Positions 1 to 8,208 of a DNA stretch of 62,934 nucleotides are shown here, one piece after another. The number at the start of each line of letters is the position of its first letter. Position 1 is the first letter of the stretch. Source of the stretch: Alcaligenaceae bacterium. Lineage in GTDB: Bacteria; Pseudomonadota; Gammaproteobacteria; Burkholderiales; Burkholderiaceae_B. A program made the translations under genes and the position numbers. The notes under the pieces were generated by a model. That model ran no database searches, was not told the DNA's origin, and saw only the letters and a list, made by a program, of their open reading frames with translations. The stretch spans positions 1 to 62,934 of the forward strand of contig DUNB01000069.1 in NCBI GenBank assembly GCA_012839585.1, given 5' to 3'.

Positions 1-90
1 GACCCCAGTACTATAGGCCGCATCCACCCAGTGTGGGTGTGCGGTATAGCGTTGTTGATCTAGTAAAACAATCATATTGCTGTGACTCAT
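1..90 (-). CDS. N-terminus of a CDS truncated by the window edge (MSHSNMIVLLDQQRYTAHPHWVDAAYSTGV...), product unknown
   Basis: Open reading frame from ATG at 90 (minus) to the window edge; too short to classify. Confidence 0.35.
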   Translation of the reverse strand, partial: MSHSNMIVLLDQQRYTAHPHWVDAAYSTGV

Positions 91-116
91 TGATTTAACT
101 AACGTCCTTTAAAGGA

Positions 117-1412
117 TTACATGGCCTTGGGTAAAAACAGCACGATTTCAGGGAACATGGTCACTAAGGCTGTCGCTACCACGAGCAATAAGAAGAACGG
201 GAACGCATAGCGGATTAGTTCAAACAAGTTCTTACCGGTGATGCTCTGTAAAACAAAGAGGTTAAAGCCAATGGGAGGTGTGATTTGTGCCATTTCTACT
301 GTCAAAATCAGATAAACACCAAACCAAATCGGATCAATACCTGCGGCCAATACAGTAGGCATCAAAATTGATGTGGTGAGCACCACTAAGGAAATCCCGT
401 CTAAAAACGCACCCAACAAAATAAAGAAAATGGTGAGTACGAAGATCAGACCGTATTGGCTAAGACCGATAGAGCCAATCCAGGCGGCCAGGTTTGCCGG
501 TAGGCCGGTAAAGCTCATCGCGCTGGTTAGGTAGCTGGCACCGATCAAGATAAAGGAAATCATGCAAGAGGTACGCACCGCGCCCATCAAGCTTTTGCTT
601 AAGGTTTCCCAGTTTAAGGAGCCACCAAGAGCAGCGATGACCAACGAGCCAATGACACCCAGTACAGCGGCCTCGGTGGCTGTGGCTATCCCCGCATAAA
701 TGGATCCAATAATGGCAATAATCAGTAGAACGACGGGTAGTAGTAGACGTAATCGTGCTAGTTTTTCTTTAAGGCTGATTTGTTCAGCTTGTTTAGGCGA
801 ACGATTGGGGTGTAACAGAGACCAAATCGCGATATAGCCTGAAAACAGCAGCATGATGAGTAGCCCAGGCATAATTCCGGCTACAAATAATCGGATAATC
901 GATACCTGAGCGGCGACCGCATAAACAATCATCACAATGGATGGCGGAATAAGCAAGCCTAAGGTACCGGCACCGGCTAAAGAGCCAATGCTGATGCTGT
1001 CGTCATAGCCGCGCGACTTTAATTCGGGCAGGGAAATACGACCGATGGTGGCGGTGGTAGCCGCCGAAGAACCACTGACGGCAGCAAAAACGCCGCAGCC
1101 AAAGGTATTAACGTGGACTAGACCACCGGGTAAACGCTGTACCCAGGGACCGAGTCCTTTGAACATATCCTCTGCTAAACGGGTTCTGTAAAGAATTTCA
1201 CCCATCCAAATGAACAGAGGCAAGGCGGTCAGAGACCAACTTGCGGAGGAGTCCCAGGCCTTGGTAGCAAAAATAATGCCAGCGGGGGCATCGGCGAAAA
1301 ACACCAAAGACAACACACCACAGGCGATGAGGACCAAGGCCACCCATACGCCCAAACCTAGAAATAACAGTAAGGCTACAAAAAGCATTACTGCTTGCGT
1401 CATATCAGCCAT
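117..1412 (-). CDS. dctM: TRAP transporter large permease, DctM family
   Basis: 431 aa, highly hydrophobic, DctM-like motifs (SGSSAATTATIGRISLPELKSRGYD, LIPPSIVMIVYAV); adjacent to DctQ and DctP. Confidence 0.93.
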   Translation of the reverse strand: MADMTQAVMLFVALLLFLGLGVWVALVLIACGVLSLVFFADAPAGIIFATKAWDSSASWSLTALPLFIWMGEILYRTRLAEDMFKGLGPWVQRLPGGLVHVNTFGCGVFAAVSGSSAATTATIGRISLPELKSRGYDDSISIGSLAGAGTLGLLIPPSIVMIVYAVAAQVSIIRLFVAGIMPGLLIMLLFSGYIAIWSLLHPNRSPKQAEQISLKEKLARLRLLLPVVLLIIAIIGSIYAGIATATEAAVLGVIGSLVIAALGGSLNWETLSKSLMGAVRTSCMISFILIGASYLTSAMSFTGLPANLAAWIGSIGLSQYGLIFVLTIFFILLGAFLDGISLVVLTTSILMPTVLAAGIDPIWFGVYLILTVEMAQITPPIGFNLFVLQSITGKNLFELIRYAFPFFLLLVVATALVTMFPEIVLFLPKAM

Positions 1413-1413
1413 G

Positions 1414-1896
1414 TTATTTCTCCTCTAGCTCTTGGTTGAGTAGGCATTTAATTAAACGACGACCAAGCATCAAGGTCAGCATACTCAGGCCAATAGGCAT
1501 CCCTACCTGAGGAATCCACATGGGTAAAGCCACCATACCTGGGGATATTTCGTTATACGCATAGGATTCGTAAACGAAAAAAATTGCGTGCTTAGCACAC
1601 CACGCACTTAACAAAAGGGCTAGAGTGGTAGCCACAATTTCGTACGCTTTATGAAAACGTTGAGGCATCATTTGCAAAAGCAAAGTAACGCGAATGTGAT
1701 CACCACGTAACATGGCATAAGGCAGGGCAAAAAATACGGATGAGGCCATCGCCCAAGCAGCAAAATCATCAGAGGAAGGAATGATGCCACCAAAAAACCG
1801 TACTACAATTTGCCCCGTGACAATAATTGCAATAAGACACATGAAGAGTGCAGCGATAAAGCCGCACGCTTTTGCCATAAACTCTAGCCCTTTCAT
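1414..1896 (-). CDS. dctQ: TRAP transporter small permease, DctQ family
   Basis: 160 aa membrane protein between DctM and DctP. Confidence 0.88.
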   Translation of the reverse strand: MKGLEFMAKACGFIAALFMCLIAIIVTGQIVVRFFGGIIPSSDDFAAWAMASSVFFALPYAMLRGDHIRVTLLLQMMPQRFHKAYEIVATTLALLLSAWCAKHAIFFVYESYAYNEISPGMVALPMWIPQVGMPIGLSMLTLMLGRRLIKCLLNQELEEK

Positions 1897-1912
1897 TATT
1901 GGCGCTCAATCA

Positions 1913-2887
1913 TTAGTTGCGGAAAGCATCTAGCAGTTTTTGACCTTCGTCGCCAGCTTTTTCAAGCCACTCTTTGGTCATTACTGCACCGATATCTTCC
2001 ATTTCTTTTTGAACATTGGCGGGTAGTTTCAACACTTTCATGCCGTTATCAGCCAATGTTTTGGTTAAATCATCGGTACGCTCGCGCGCCATTTCCCAAC
2101 CACGTTTTTCAGCGCGTTCTGCTGCATCTAGAACGGCTTTTTGCTCGGTTTCGGATAGACGAGAGAAAGCACGTTTGTTCACAATCACAAAGCTCTGGGG
2201 AATAAATACCTGAGCATCGTAGTAGTGGCTAACGTAGTCCCAAGCTTGGGAGTCCACACCGGTAGCAGGGGAGGTCAACATGGAGTCAATGACGCCAGTG
2301 GAGAAAGCCTGCGGCACCTCTGGGGTTTGAACGGTGGTTGGTGTTGCACCCATCAAGGTAGCTAAACGGCTAGTCGCTGGGCTGTAGGCACGGAAACGGG
2401 CGCCAGACAGATCAGACAAATCGTTAATGTCTTTTTTGGCGTAGATGCCTTGTGGAGGCCAAGGTGAACCGTAAAGTAGAACGATGCCTTGTTTGTCTAG
2501 TTTTTCAGCTAGAACAGGACGAGTTACATTCCACAGTTTTTCGGAGGCATCAAAGGATGAGGCGAGGAAAGGTACGCTATCAACTTCGAATAACGGGTCT
2601 TCGTTACCAATGGCTGAAACAAGCATTTCGCCGATTTGAACAACGCCTTGTTGGACGCCACGTTTTACTTCGGGGCGCTTGAGCAAGATGCTATTGGATT
2701 GCACTTTGATGTCTAAGGAGCCATTGGTGGCTTCTTTGACGTCTTTGGCAAACTCACGTGCGTTGATCGTCAAGTAATTGTTATCGGGTTGTTCGGCTGT
2801 CATGTTCCAACTTGTGGCCGCGTTAGCAGTAACGCCCACGCCTGTCATAGCCATGACACAGGCCATGCTTAATAGCTTTTTAATCAT
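1913..2887 (-). CDS. dctP: TRAP transporter substrate-binding protein, DctP family
   Basis: Signal peptide; DctP-like sequence (GARFRAYSPATSRLATLMGATPTTVQTPEVPQAFSTGVIDSMLTS). Confidence 0.92.
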   Translation of the reverse strand: MIKKLLSMACVMAMTGVGVTANAATSWNMTAEQPDNNYLTINAREFAKDVKEATNGSLDIKVQSNSILLKRPEVKRGVQQGVVQIGEMLVSAIGNEDPLFEVDSVPFLASSFDASEKLWNVTRPVLAEKLDKQGIVLLYGSPWPPQGIYAKKDINDLSDLSGARFRAYSPATSRLATLMGATPTTVQTPEVPQAFSTGVIDSMLTSPATGVDSQAWDYVSHYYDAQVFIPQSFVIVNKRAFSRLSETEQKAVLDAAERAEKRGWEMARERTDDLTKTLADNGMKVLKLPANVQKEMEDIGAVMTKEWLEKAGDEGQKLLDAFRN

Positions 2888-2958
2888 TAGGTACTCCTCC
2901 AGTCAAAAATCAAAATGCCGGTTTGTTTAAGAGGTTAAGCAGCCGGCAATGTTTCGTG

Positions 2959-3624
2959 TTAGGAAATTAAGTCAGCAGACTGTAAATCCCAGAGTAAGGA
3001 AAAGGTAGAGGTATTGGCCTCAGGAATGCCAAGATCTTTGGTGATCAACTGAGAAACGGCTGCAGCAACCGGTTCTGTTGTTGTATCGACTAATAGTATA
3101 GGCTCTAAAACTCGATTCTCTGCATTTTCAGAAGGCAGTGGGGTGGAGAGTTCGGGTTCAGGGGTTAACACACGTAAACTGAGCACCCCGTCAACGTCGT
3201 CAATAAGACGCTGAGCCATTTGCGCGACTTTTTCTGCGGTTTCGATGTTGCCAAGAGGAATCAGGGCCACGGCGGCACCAGTACCAACACCGGCTAAAGG
3301 ACTAACCACCATAACACGACGGTTTGTGTTTCGCATACGACCAAAGTTGGTGATGCTCCATTCTGTTTGGCTTTCGAAGGCCTGACGGTATTTTTCACTG
3401 GTAAATACGTCAACCGACTCGGTTCGATAAACCGCTAAATAGCGACGGTCTCCCGTTGGTGTTTTATAGCGACGTGCCCATTTAAAGCCAGGGATAGCGG
3501 CGCGCTCTTCCATGTGTTCACGGTCGTACCATTGGTTGAAATCGTTTTCATAGGCAGGGTCAATATCTGTCCAAATGAACAGCTCCCCTTGCGCTGCACG
3601 GTCTTGTCGAATGGGTTGTACCAC
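2959..3624 (-). CDS. hypothetical protein, ferredoxin-like/EthD or DUF4286-like domain
   Basis: 221 aa, FIWTDIDPAYENDFNQWYDREHMEERAAIPGFKWARRY typical of this small-fold family. Confidence 0.6.
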   Translation of the reverse strand: MVQPIRQDRAAQGELFIWTDIDPAYENDFNQWYDREHMEERAAIPGFKWARRYKTPTGDRRYLAVYRTESVDVFTSEKYRQAFESQTEWSITNFGRMRNTNRRVMVVSPLAGVGTGAAVALIPLGNIETAEKVAQMAQRLIDDVDGVLSLRVLTPEPELSTPLPSENAENRVLEPILLVDTTTEPVAAAVSQLITKDLGIPEANTSTFSLLWDLQSADLIS

Positions 3625-3898
3625 GGCTGGATCTCCCTTGTGGGCAGTAAATAGGTGAATTTCTTACATTTATTCTCATATAGTAAGTAGAGAAACTCAA
3701 TCAGTTTTTTTTAGGGTTAATTGATAGGAAATTCTTATCAAAGCTGCAGGATAGGTATAGCGTTGTTTGCTTTAGTTTTTAGGCTTAGAGAGAGATCTGC
3801 CATAGGGGGAAACCCCAGAGCGCTTTGTTAGAAAAGGACTCTTGGATCAGTCTAAAGCTTATTAGGAACAATATATTGTGTTGTATTAGGCGGTGGAC

Positions 3899-4110
3899 GT
3901 GCGAAAACTGCCACACCGAATTGGATAGAGATACTAATGTCAGTCAAAACATACGCCAGCAGGCGTTAGCGGATGCGCTCGGGCTGAGTGCTGTGTAAAG
4001 AGAGCCTCTGTAGCTATACGAGTCCGCGTTCGTGGTACAGCGAAAGGTAACGGCAAAGGCTGTTACGGGTCGCAGGGAATCCTCCACCAGAGCCGGTAGG
4101 TTTGGTGGGG
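3899..4110 (+). other. possible 5' (domain I) remnant of a group II intron or other structured RNA
   Basis: Starts GTGCGA (group II 5' consensus GUGYG); nested helix GCGA-AAG-GTAACGGC-AAAG-GCTGTTAC-GGG-TCGC; no reverse-transcriptase ORF. Confidence 0.25.
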
Positions 4111-4123
4111 GAATAGGTTTAGA

Positions 4124-4927
4124 TTAGCGCATTTTCCTCAACGTCAAAATTTGCTCAGCACGACCAAAGGGGCCATGTAAATCGTGTAAAACTGAGCTGG
4201 TCAGACCAATGCCATCTTTGCCGTATTGCTGTACGGTTTCTAAACCTAGCCAGCGACCTGTGGGTGCGCGGTACATGTGGATTTGTAAGTCTAGATTTGG
4301 AAAGGCCCAGGTAAAATCACCGGTCTGGCGCGGAGCGGTGCCATTGGCGGTGTCGACGAGCCCAAGCAGGTGTACAAAGTCGCTTGTGGTGCTGCCCTCT
4401 ACCATTTCTACAGGGGTGTTGATCCAAACGAATCCTTTGCCAGGCCGATGGTTTTCGTCAGTTCTGGTCGTAATGCTTTGAATGTAGCCACCGGGCCAAC
4501 GGTCCATTCCATCCCAATCTGGGAGAGCTTCGGGGTGAGGCGCCCTGCTTTGGTCTTCTAGAGCAGCGACCTCGGAGCTGTCTTGCGTTTCCATACGCCA
4601 CGCTCTAGCTACAATACAGGTTTTTTCATTGGCCACCATTTCCGCTTCGATCAGTTCAATGGTTCGACCGGGACGAATGAGGCGTGTACTAATGGTGAAT
4701 TCACCTGCTGGGATCAGGCCAAAAATATCAAAACTAATGCGACCTATACGCATGTCATCGCGGGGGGTGAATTGCTCTAGTTCTGCGGCGATGATGCCGC
4801 TAGCAGGGCCCATATGTTGTTCGTTTGGGTTCCATGCGCCTTGAGCGTGAATCGTAGAGCGATAGGTTGCCGTGACGACTCCGTTTTCCTCTGTTTTTTT
4901 GTCGATGAATTGGTAATAGGCGCGCAT
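4124..4927 (-). CDS. thioesterase family protein (acyl-CoA thioesterase II/TesB-like hotdog)
   Basis: 267 aa; RISFDIFGLIPAGEFTISTRLIRPGRTIELIEAEMVA pattern of TesB-like hotdog proteins. Confidence 0.7.
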   Translation of the reverse strand: MRAYYQFIDKKTEENGVVTATYRSTIHAQGAWNPNEQHMGPASGIIAAELEQFTPRDDMRIGRISFDIFGLIPAGEFTISTRLIRPGRTIELIEAEMVANEKTCIVARAWRMETQDSSEVAALEDQSRAPHPEALPDWDGMDRWPGGYIQSITTRTDENHRPGKGFVWINTPVEMVEGSTTSDFVHLLGLVDTANGTAPRQTGDFTWAFPNLDLQIHMYRAPTGRWLGLETVQQYGKDGIGLTSSVLHDLHGPFGRAEQILTLRKMR

Positions 4928-5093
4928 AATGAACTTACTCTTTAATTACAATTAACTATAAATTTTTAGTAATAAATGCTTCTGAGTGTGAACAGAGAAG
5001 CATCATTATTAAAAGGGTAGGTGGAATACCGGAATTAAACAACTAGTGGTTTATCCCATTGATGAAAAGAGATGATTAAAAATAATACTGGAA

Positions 5094-6299
5094 TTAACCG
5101 GGACGTTGATCGACTCGTGGAGACCAAAGAATGCGGGTATAACTGATTAAAAACCAGATAAAAGCCATACTGCCAAATAGCAGGCTGCCTTTATAGATAA
5201 GTAAGGTGTGAGAGGAAAGAAATAGCAAGCTTACACCGCGTAATAAAGCGGCGCTAAAGATCAACAGCAAGGCAAGGGTTAAACCAGGTAGAGCAGTAAT
5301 GGCACGGCCTGTATGACCCAAACTAACACGGGCTATCATCGCTAAAATAGCTCCCATGATGGCACCGATGGTCAAGGTGTGTAAGGCTAAATCCGTAGTA
5401 ATGAGCTCGAACTCACTGGCTATCCACAGCAAGGCGCCTAACACAATGAAGGCGTAGCTAAGCTGTAGTCCCCATAACAAAGGGTGACCCCAACAGCGCC
5501 CTAACTGCCAATGTAATAGGCGCTTGAAACTCAATAAGGCGATCAATGCCACAGGAAGGGAAAATAGCCAAGCGGGGATGCTCATTCCTAGCAAACGTAC
5601 CGTCAAAAAGAGATTGGTGATCAGTGCACTAGCAATCAACGTTTTTTCTTGCCAGGCGGCCATGGTTTGAATGGTGATGGACAAAGCCCTAGAGGTAAAA
5701 AAAGGAATGACTCGGCCTGCAATAACAACAATTAAACTCACAATGAGCCAAACCGTGAGATACGCACTTTTTTGTGTCAGTTGAGGCTGTTGGCTTAAGT
5801 GACCCCAATGCATCGCTAAATTAGCCAAACTTAACCAGAGCAAAATAGGGAAAAAAATCAGATTACGCCATTTTTTTGCTCGAATGACTAAGCGCGCCAT
5901 AATGAGTGCTACAACGGGTAAAAAGAGGCCATCGACAATCAGTGGAATCTGCACAGGGAGTTCAAAGGAATACGCAAGCAATAGCCTGCCTAACGCCCAG
6001 AGCAAAACCAGCAACCAGAGCGGGCCGCCTTTTACACTCGGAAGCCCGGTCCAGCTTTGCACTGCGGTTAATAAAAAACCCACAATAATCGCCGCCACAA
6101 AGCCAAACAGCATTTCGTGTTGATGCCACCAGACCATCCCTCCATATGGTTGTAGGCTGGGCAGACCCTGCCAAAAAAACAACCACATGATTAGAGAGAA
6201 CACCCCAAAGGTGGTGCCTAACCAAAAAAAAGGACGAAACGCCAAGCCAGAGGAAAGGGGTGAGAAATGGGATTTTTCTGTCTGAGAGGAGCGTGTCAT
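5094..6299 (-). CDS. nnrS: NnrS family heme-copper membrane protein (NO response)
   Basis: 401 aa polytopic; WWHQHEMLFGFVAAIIVGFLLTAVQSWTG and HTLTIGAIMGAILAMIARVSLGHTGR motifs. Confidence 0.92.
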   Translation of the reverse strand: MTRSSQTEKSHFSPLSSGLAFRPFFWLGTTFGVFSLIMWLFFWQGLPSLQPYGGMVWWHQHEMLFGFVAAIIVGFLLTAVQSWTGLPSVKGGPLWLLVLLWALGRLLLAYSFELPVQIPLIVDGLFLPVVALIMARLVIRAKKWRNLIFFPILLWLSLANLAMHWGHLSQQPQLTQKSAYLTVWLIVSLIVVIAGRVIPFFTSRALSITIQTMAAWQEKTLIASALITNLFLTVRLLGMSIPAWLFSLPVALIALLSFKRLLHWQLGRCWGHPLLWGLQLSYAFIVLGALLWIASEFELITTDLALHTLTIGAIMGAILAMIARVSLGHTGRAITALPGLTLALLLIFSAALLRGVSLLFLSSHTLLIYKGSLLFGSMAFIWFLISYTRILWSPRVDQRPG

Positions 6300-6350
6300 A
6301 GTTAGGCCTTAGTAGCAGCGAGTTGTGGAGAGCTTAGAGCAAAGAAGTCT

Positions 6351-7532
6351 CTAAGCGGCGGCGGTTAAGGCTTCGGCCGGACCAAAGAACTCGTAATGGC
6401 ATTGTTCGTTGGGGAACCCTAGTTCTGCCAAAGCATTATGCAGCATGGCCATAAATGGGGTAGGGCCAAGGTAATACACATCCATATTAGTATGAGGCAG
6501 AATTTCAGCAAGTAATTCTTTGCTTAGTCTACCGGTATGGTGTGCTTTGCCAGAGGAGTTGTCCTCGTAGCTTTTGAAAATGGTCAGATTGCTATGCTTA
6601 GCGGCTTTATCATAGAGCCAATCATAGAACGGATCGACTTCGTGGTTTTGCGCCGCATGAATGAAGTAGACCTGCTCGTTGCTTTCTAGAGCTTGCTCCA
6701 ACATAGAGACCATTGGGGTAATACCAACGCCAGCGGAAATCAAGGCAATAGGACGTTGGTTGGCGGCCAAGGTGAAGGCTCCAAAAGGTGGGAATACACG
6801 TAAGCGGTCACCGACTTGTACTTGATTGTGCAGGTAGTTCGATACCACGCCTTTGTCTTCGCGTTTTACGCTGATGCGGTAGTACTCACTGTTCGGGGCG
6901 CAAGAGATGGAGTAATTACGACGTTGCTCACCCTCTAAGAAAATAAATCGTAGACCAAGGAACTGTCCCGGTTGATGGTACAAAATGGGCTTGCCATCCA
7001 CAGGCTTTAAGTAGAACGAAGTAATAATATCGCTTTCTTGAACCTTGTCCGCTACATAGAATAGACGCTCACCACGCCAGCCACCTTCGGCCATTTCTGC
7101 TTGCTCATAGAGCTCTTCTTCTTTTTCGCTTAACAGGTTGGCCAATGAAAAGTAGGCATGCTTCCAAGCGCTGATCACCTCATCGGTAGCCACTTCTTCC
7201 CCCAATACTTCTTTGATCGCGCGTAATAAGCAAGTGCCTACGATGGCGTATTGCTCAGGCAGAATCTGTAGGGAAGCATGTTTGTGAATAATGGTTCTGA
7301 CCAGATCACCCAAGTTTTCCAAGGTATCAATGTTTTTTGCATACATCAGAAGGCTGTTTGCTAGGGCGCGAGGCTGGCGTCCGGTGCTTTGTGCGGCTTG
7401 ATTAAATAGAGGACGCACATCGGTATATTCTGACAACATGATGTTATAGAAGTGCTGTGTAAGCTGCTCACCGCCTTGTTCTAACAAAGGGACGGTGGCT
7501 TTGATGATGTCGCGTTCAGATTGCGTAAGCAT
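6351..7532 (-). CDS. hmpA: nitric oxide dioxygenase (flavohemoprotein)
   Basis: 393 aa globin + FAD/NAD reductase domains; RNYSISCAPNSEYYRISVKRE, ISAGVGITPMVSMLEQAL. Confidence 0.96.
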   Translation of the reverse strand: MLTQSERDIIKATVPLLEQGGEQLTQHFYNIMLSEYTDVRPLFNQAAQSTGRQPRALANSLLMYAKNIDTLENLGDLVRTIIHKHASLQILPEQYAIVGTCLLRAIKEVLGEEVATDEVISAWKHAYFSLANLLSEKEEELYEQAEMAEGGWRGERLFYVADKVQESDIITSFYLKPVDGKPILYHQPGQFLGLRFIFLEGEQRRNYSISCAPNSEYYRISVKREDKGVVSNYLHNQVQVGDRLRVFPPFGAFTLAANQRPIALISAGVGITPMVSMLEQALESNEQVYFIHAAQNHEVDPFYDWLYDKAAKHSNLTIFKSYEDNSSGKAHHTGRLSKELLAEILPHTNMDVYYLGPTPFMAMLHNALAELGFPNEQCHYEFFGPAEALTAAA

Positions 7533-7581
7533 ACGGCTTTTTCCTTAAAAAACTTAAAGGTGAATATCAAATTCACGTTAT

Positions 7582-7604
7582 AACATGAATTTAAGATGAA
7601 TGTT
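7582..7604. promoter_or_regulatory. putative NsrR operator (11-1-11 inverted repeat AACATGAATTT-A-AGATGAATGTT)
   Basis: Imperfect palindrome between divergent hmpA and nsrR matching NsrR-type architecture. Confidence 0.75.
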
Positions 7605-7642
7605 ATAGTTTGATCATCACAATTGAACTGTACAGAGGGGCT

Positions 7643-8077
7643 ATGCAGCTTACACAGCACACAGACTATGCCATCCGTGTCTTGCTTTATGCCCAGTCAC
7701 ACCCTGATCGCTTAGTGAACATTACGGAGATCGCTGACTTTTATCAGATATCGAGAAGTCATCTAGCTAAGGTGGTAGCGGCGCTAACACAAACAGGTTA
7801 TTTGCAAGGGGTGCGGGGTAAAAAAGGCGGACTGAAGTTGGGATTGGATCCTGCTGAAATTAATTTAGGAACGTTGGTGACACAATTTGAACCATTAAAT
7901 TTGGTCGAATGTTTTAGTGACAAAAACCAATGCGTAATCACGACGAACTGTCGATTGAAAAATGTGTTGTTTGAGGCCACAAAAGCCTTTTTAGCGGTTT
8001 TGAATCAATACACGTTGCACGATTTAAAAATGCAGCCAGACGTGATTCAGTTTATTAGTCTAAAGCCTACAAATTAA
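7643..8077 (+). CDS. nsrR: Rrf2 family transcriptional regulator NsrR
   Basis: Rrf2 HTH (MQLTQHTDYAIRVLLYAQ) and three Cys (VECFSDKNQCVITTNC); likely start at the internal ATG 7643. Confidence 0.88.
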   Translation: MQLTQHTDYAIRVLLYAQSHPDRLVNITEIADFYQISRSHLAKVVAALTQTGYLQGVRGKKGGLKLGLDPAEINLGTLVTQFEPLNLVECFSDKNQCVITTNCRLKNVLFEATKAFLAVLNQYTLHDLKMQPDVIQFISLKPTN

Positions 8078-8208
8078 GTGATCATTCGGATCGCTTTTTT
8101 TGTAGCGTGTATGATAAGAGTTGACGTATTACGCTGTAGCTCGCAGCGGCTTGTAACTTGGGTCCGCTGGCGTAGGTGGCGTTCACCAACTATCAAGGAG
8201 GTTCTTAT

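Noticed and set aside
1210-1428. Short plus-strand ORFs inside dctM and many similar antisense ORFs of 60-130 aa throughout the window
   Set aside because: They lie antisense to strongly supported genes, lack family resemblance and are expected by chance in GC-moderate coding DNA.
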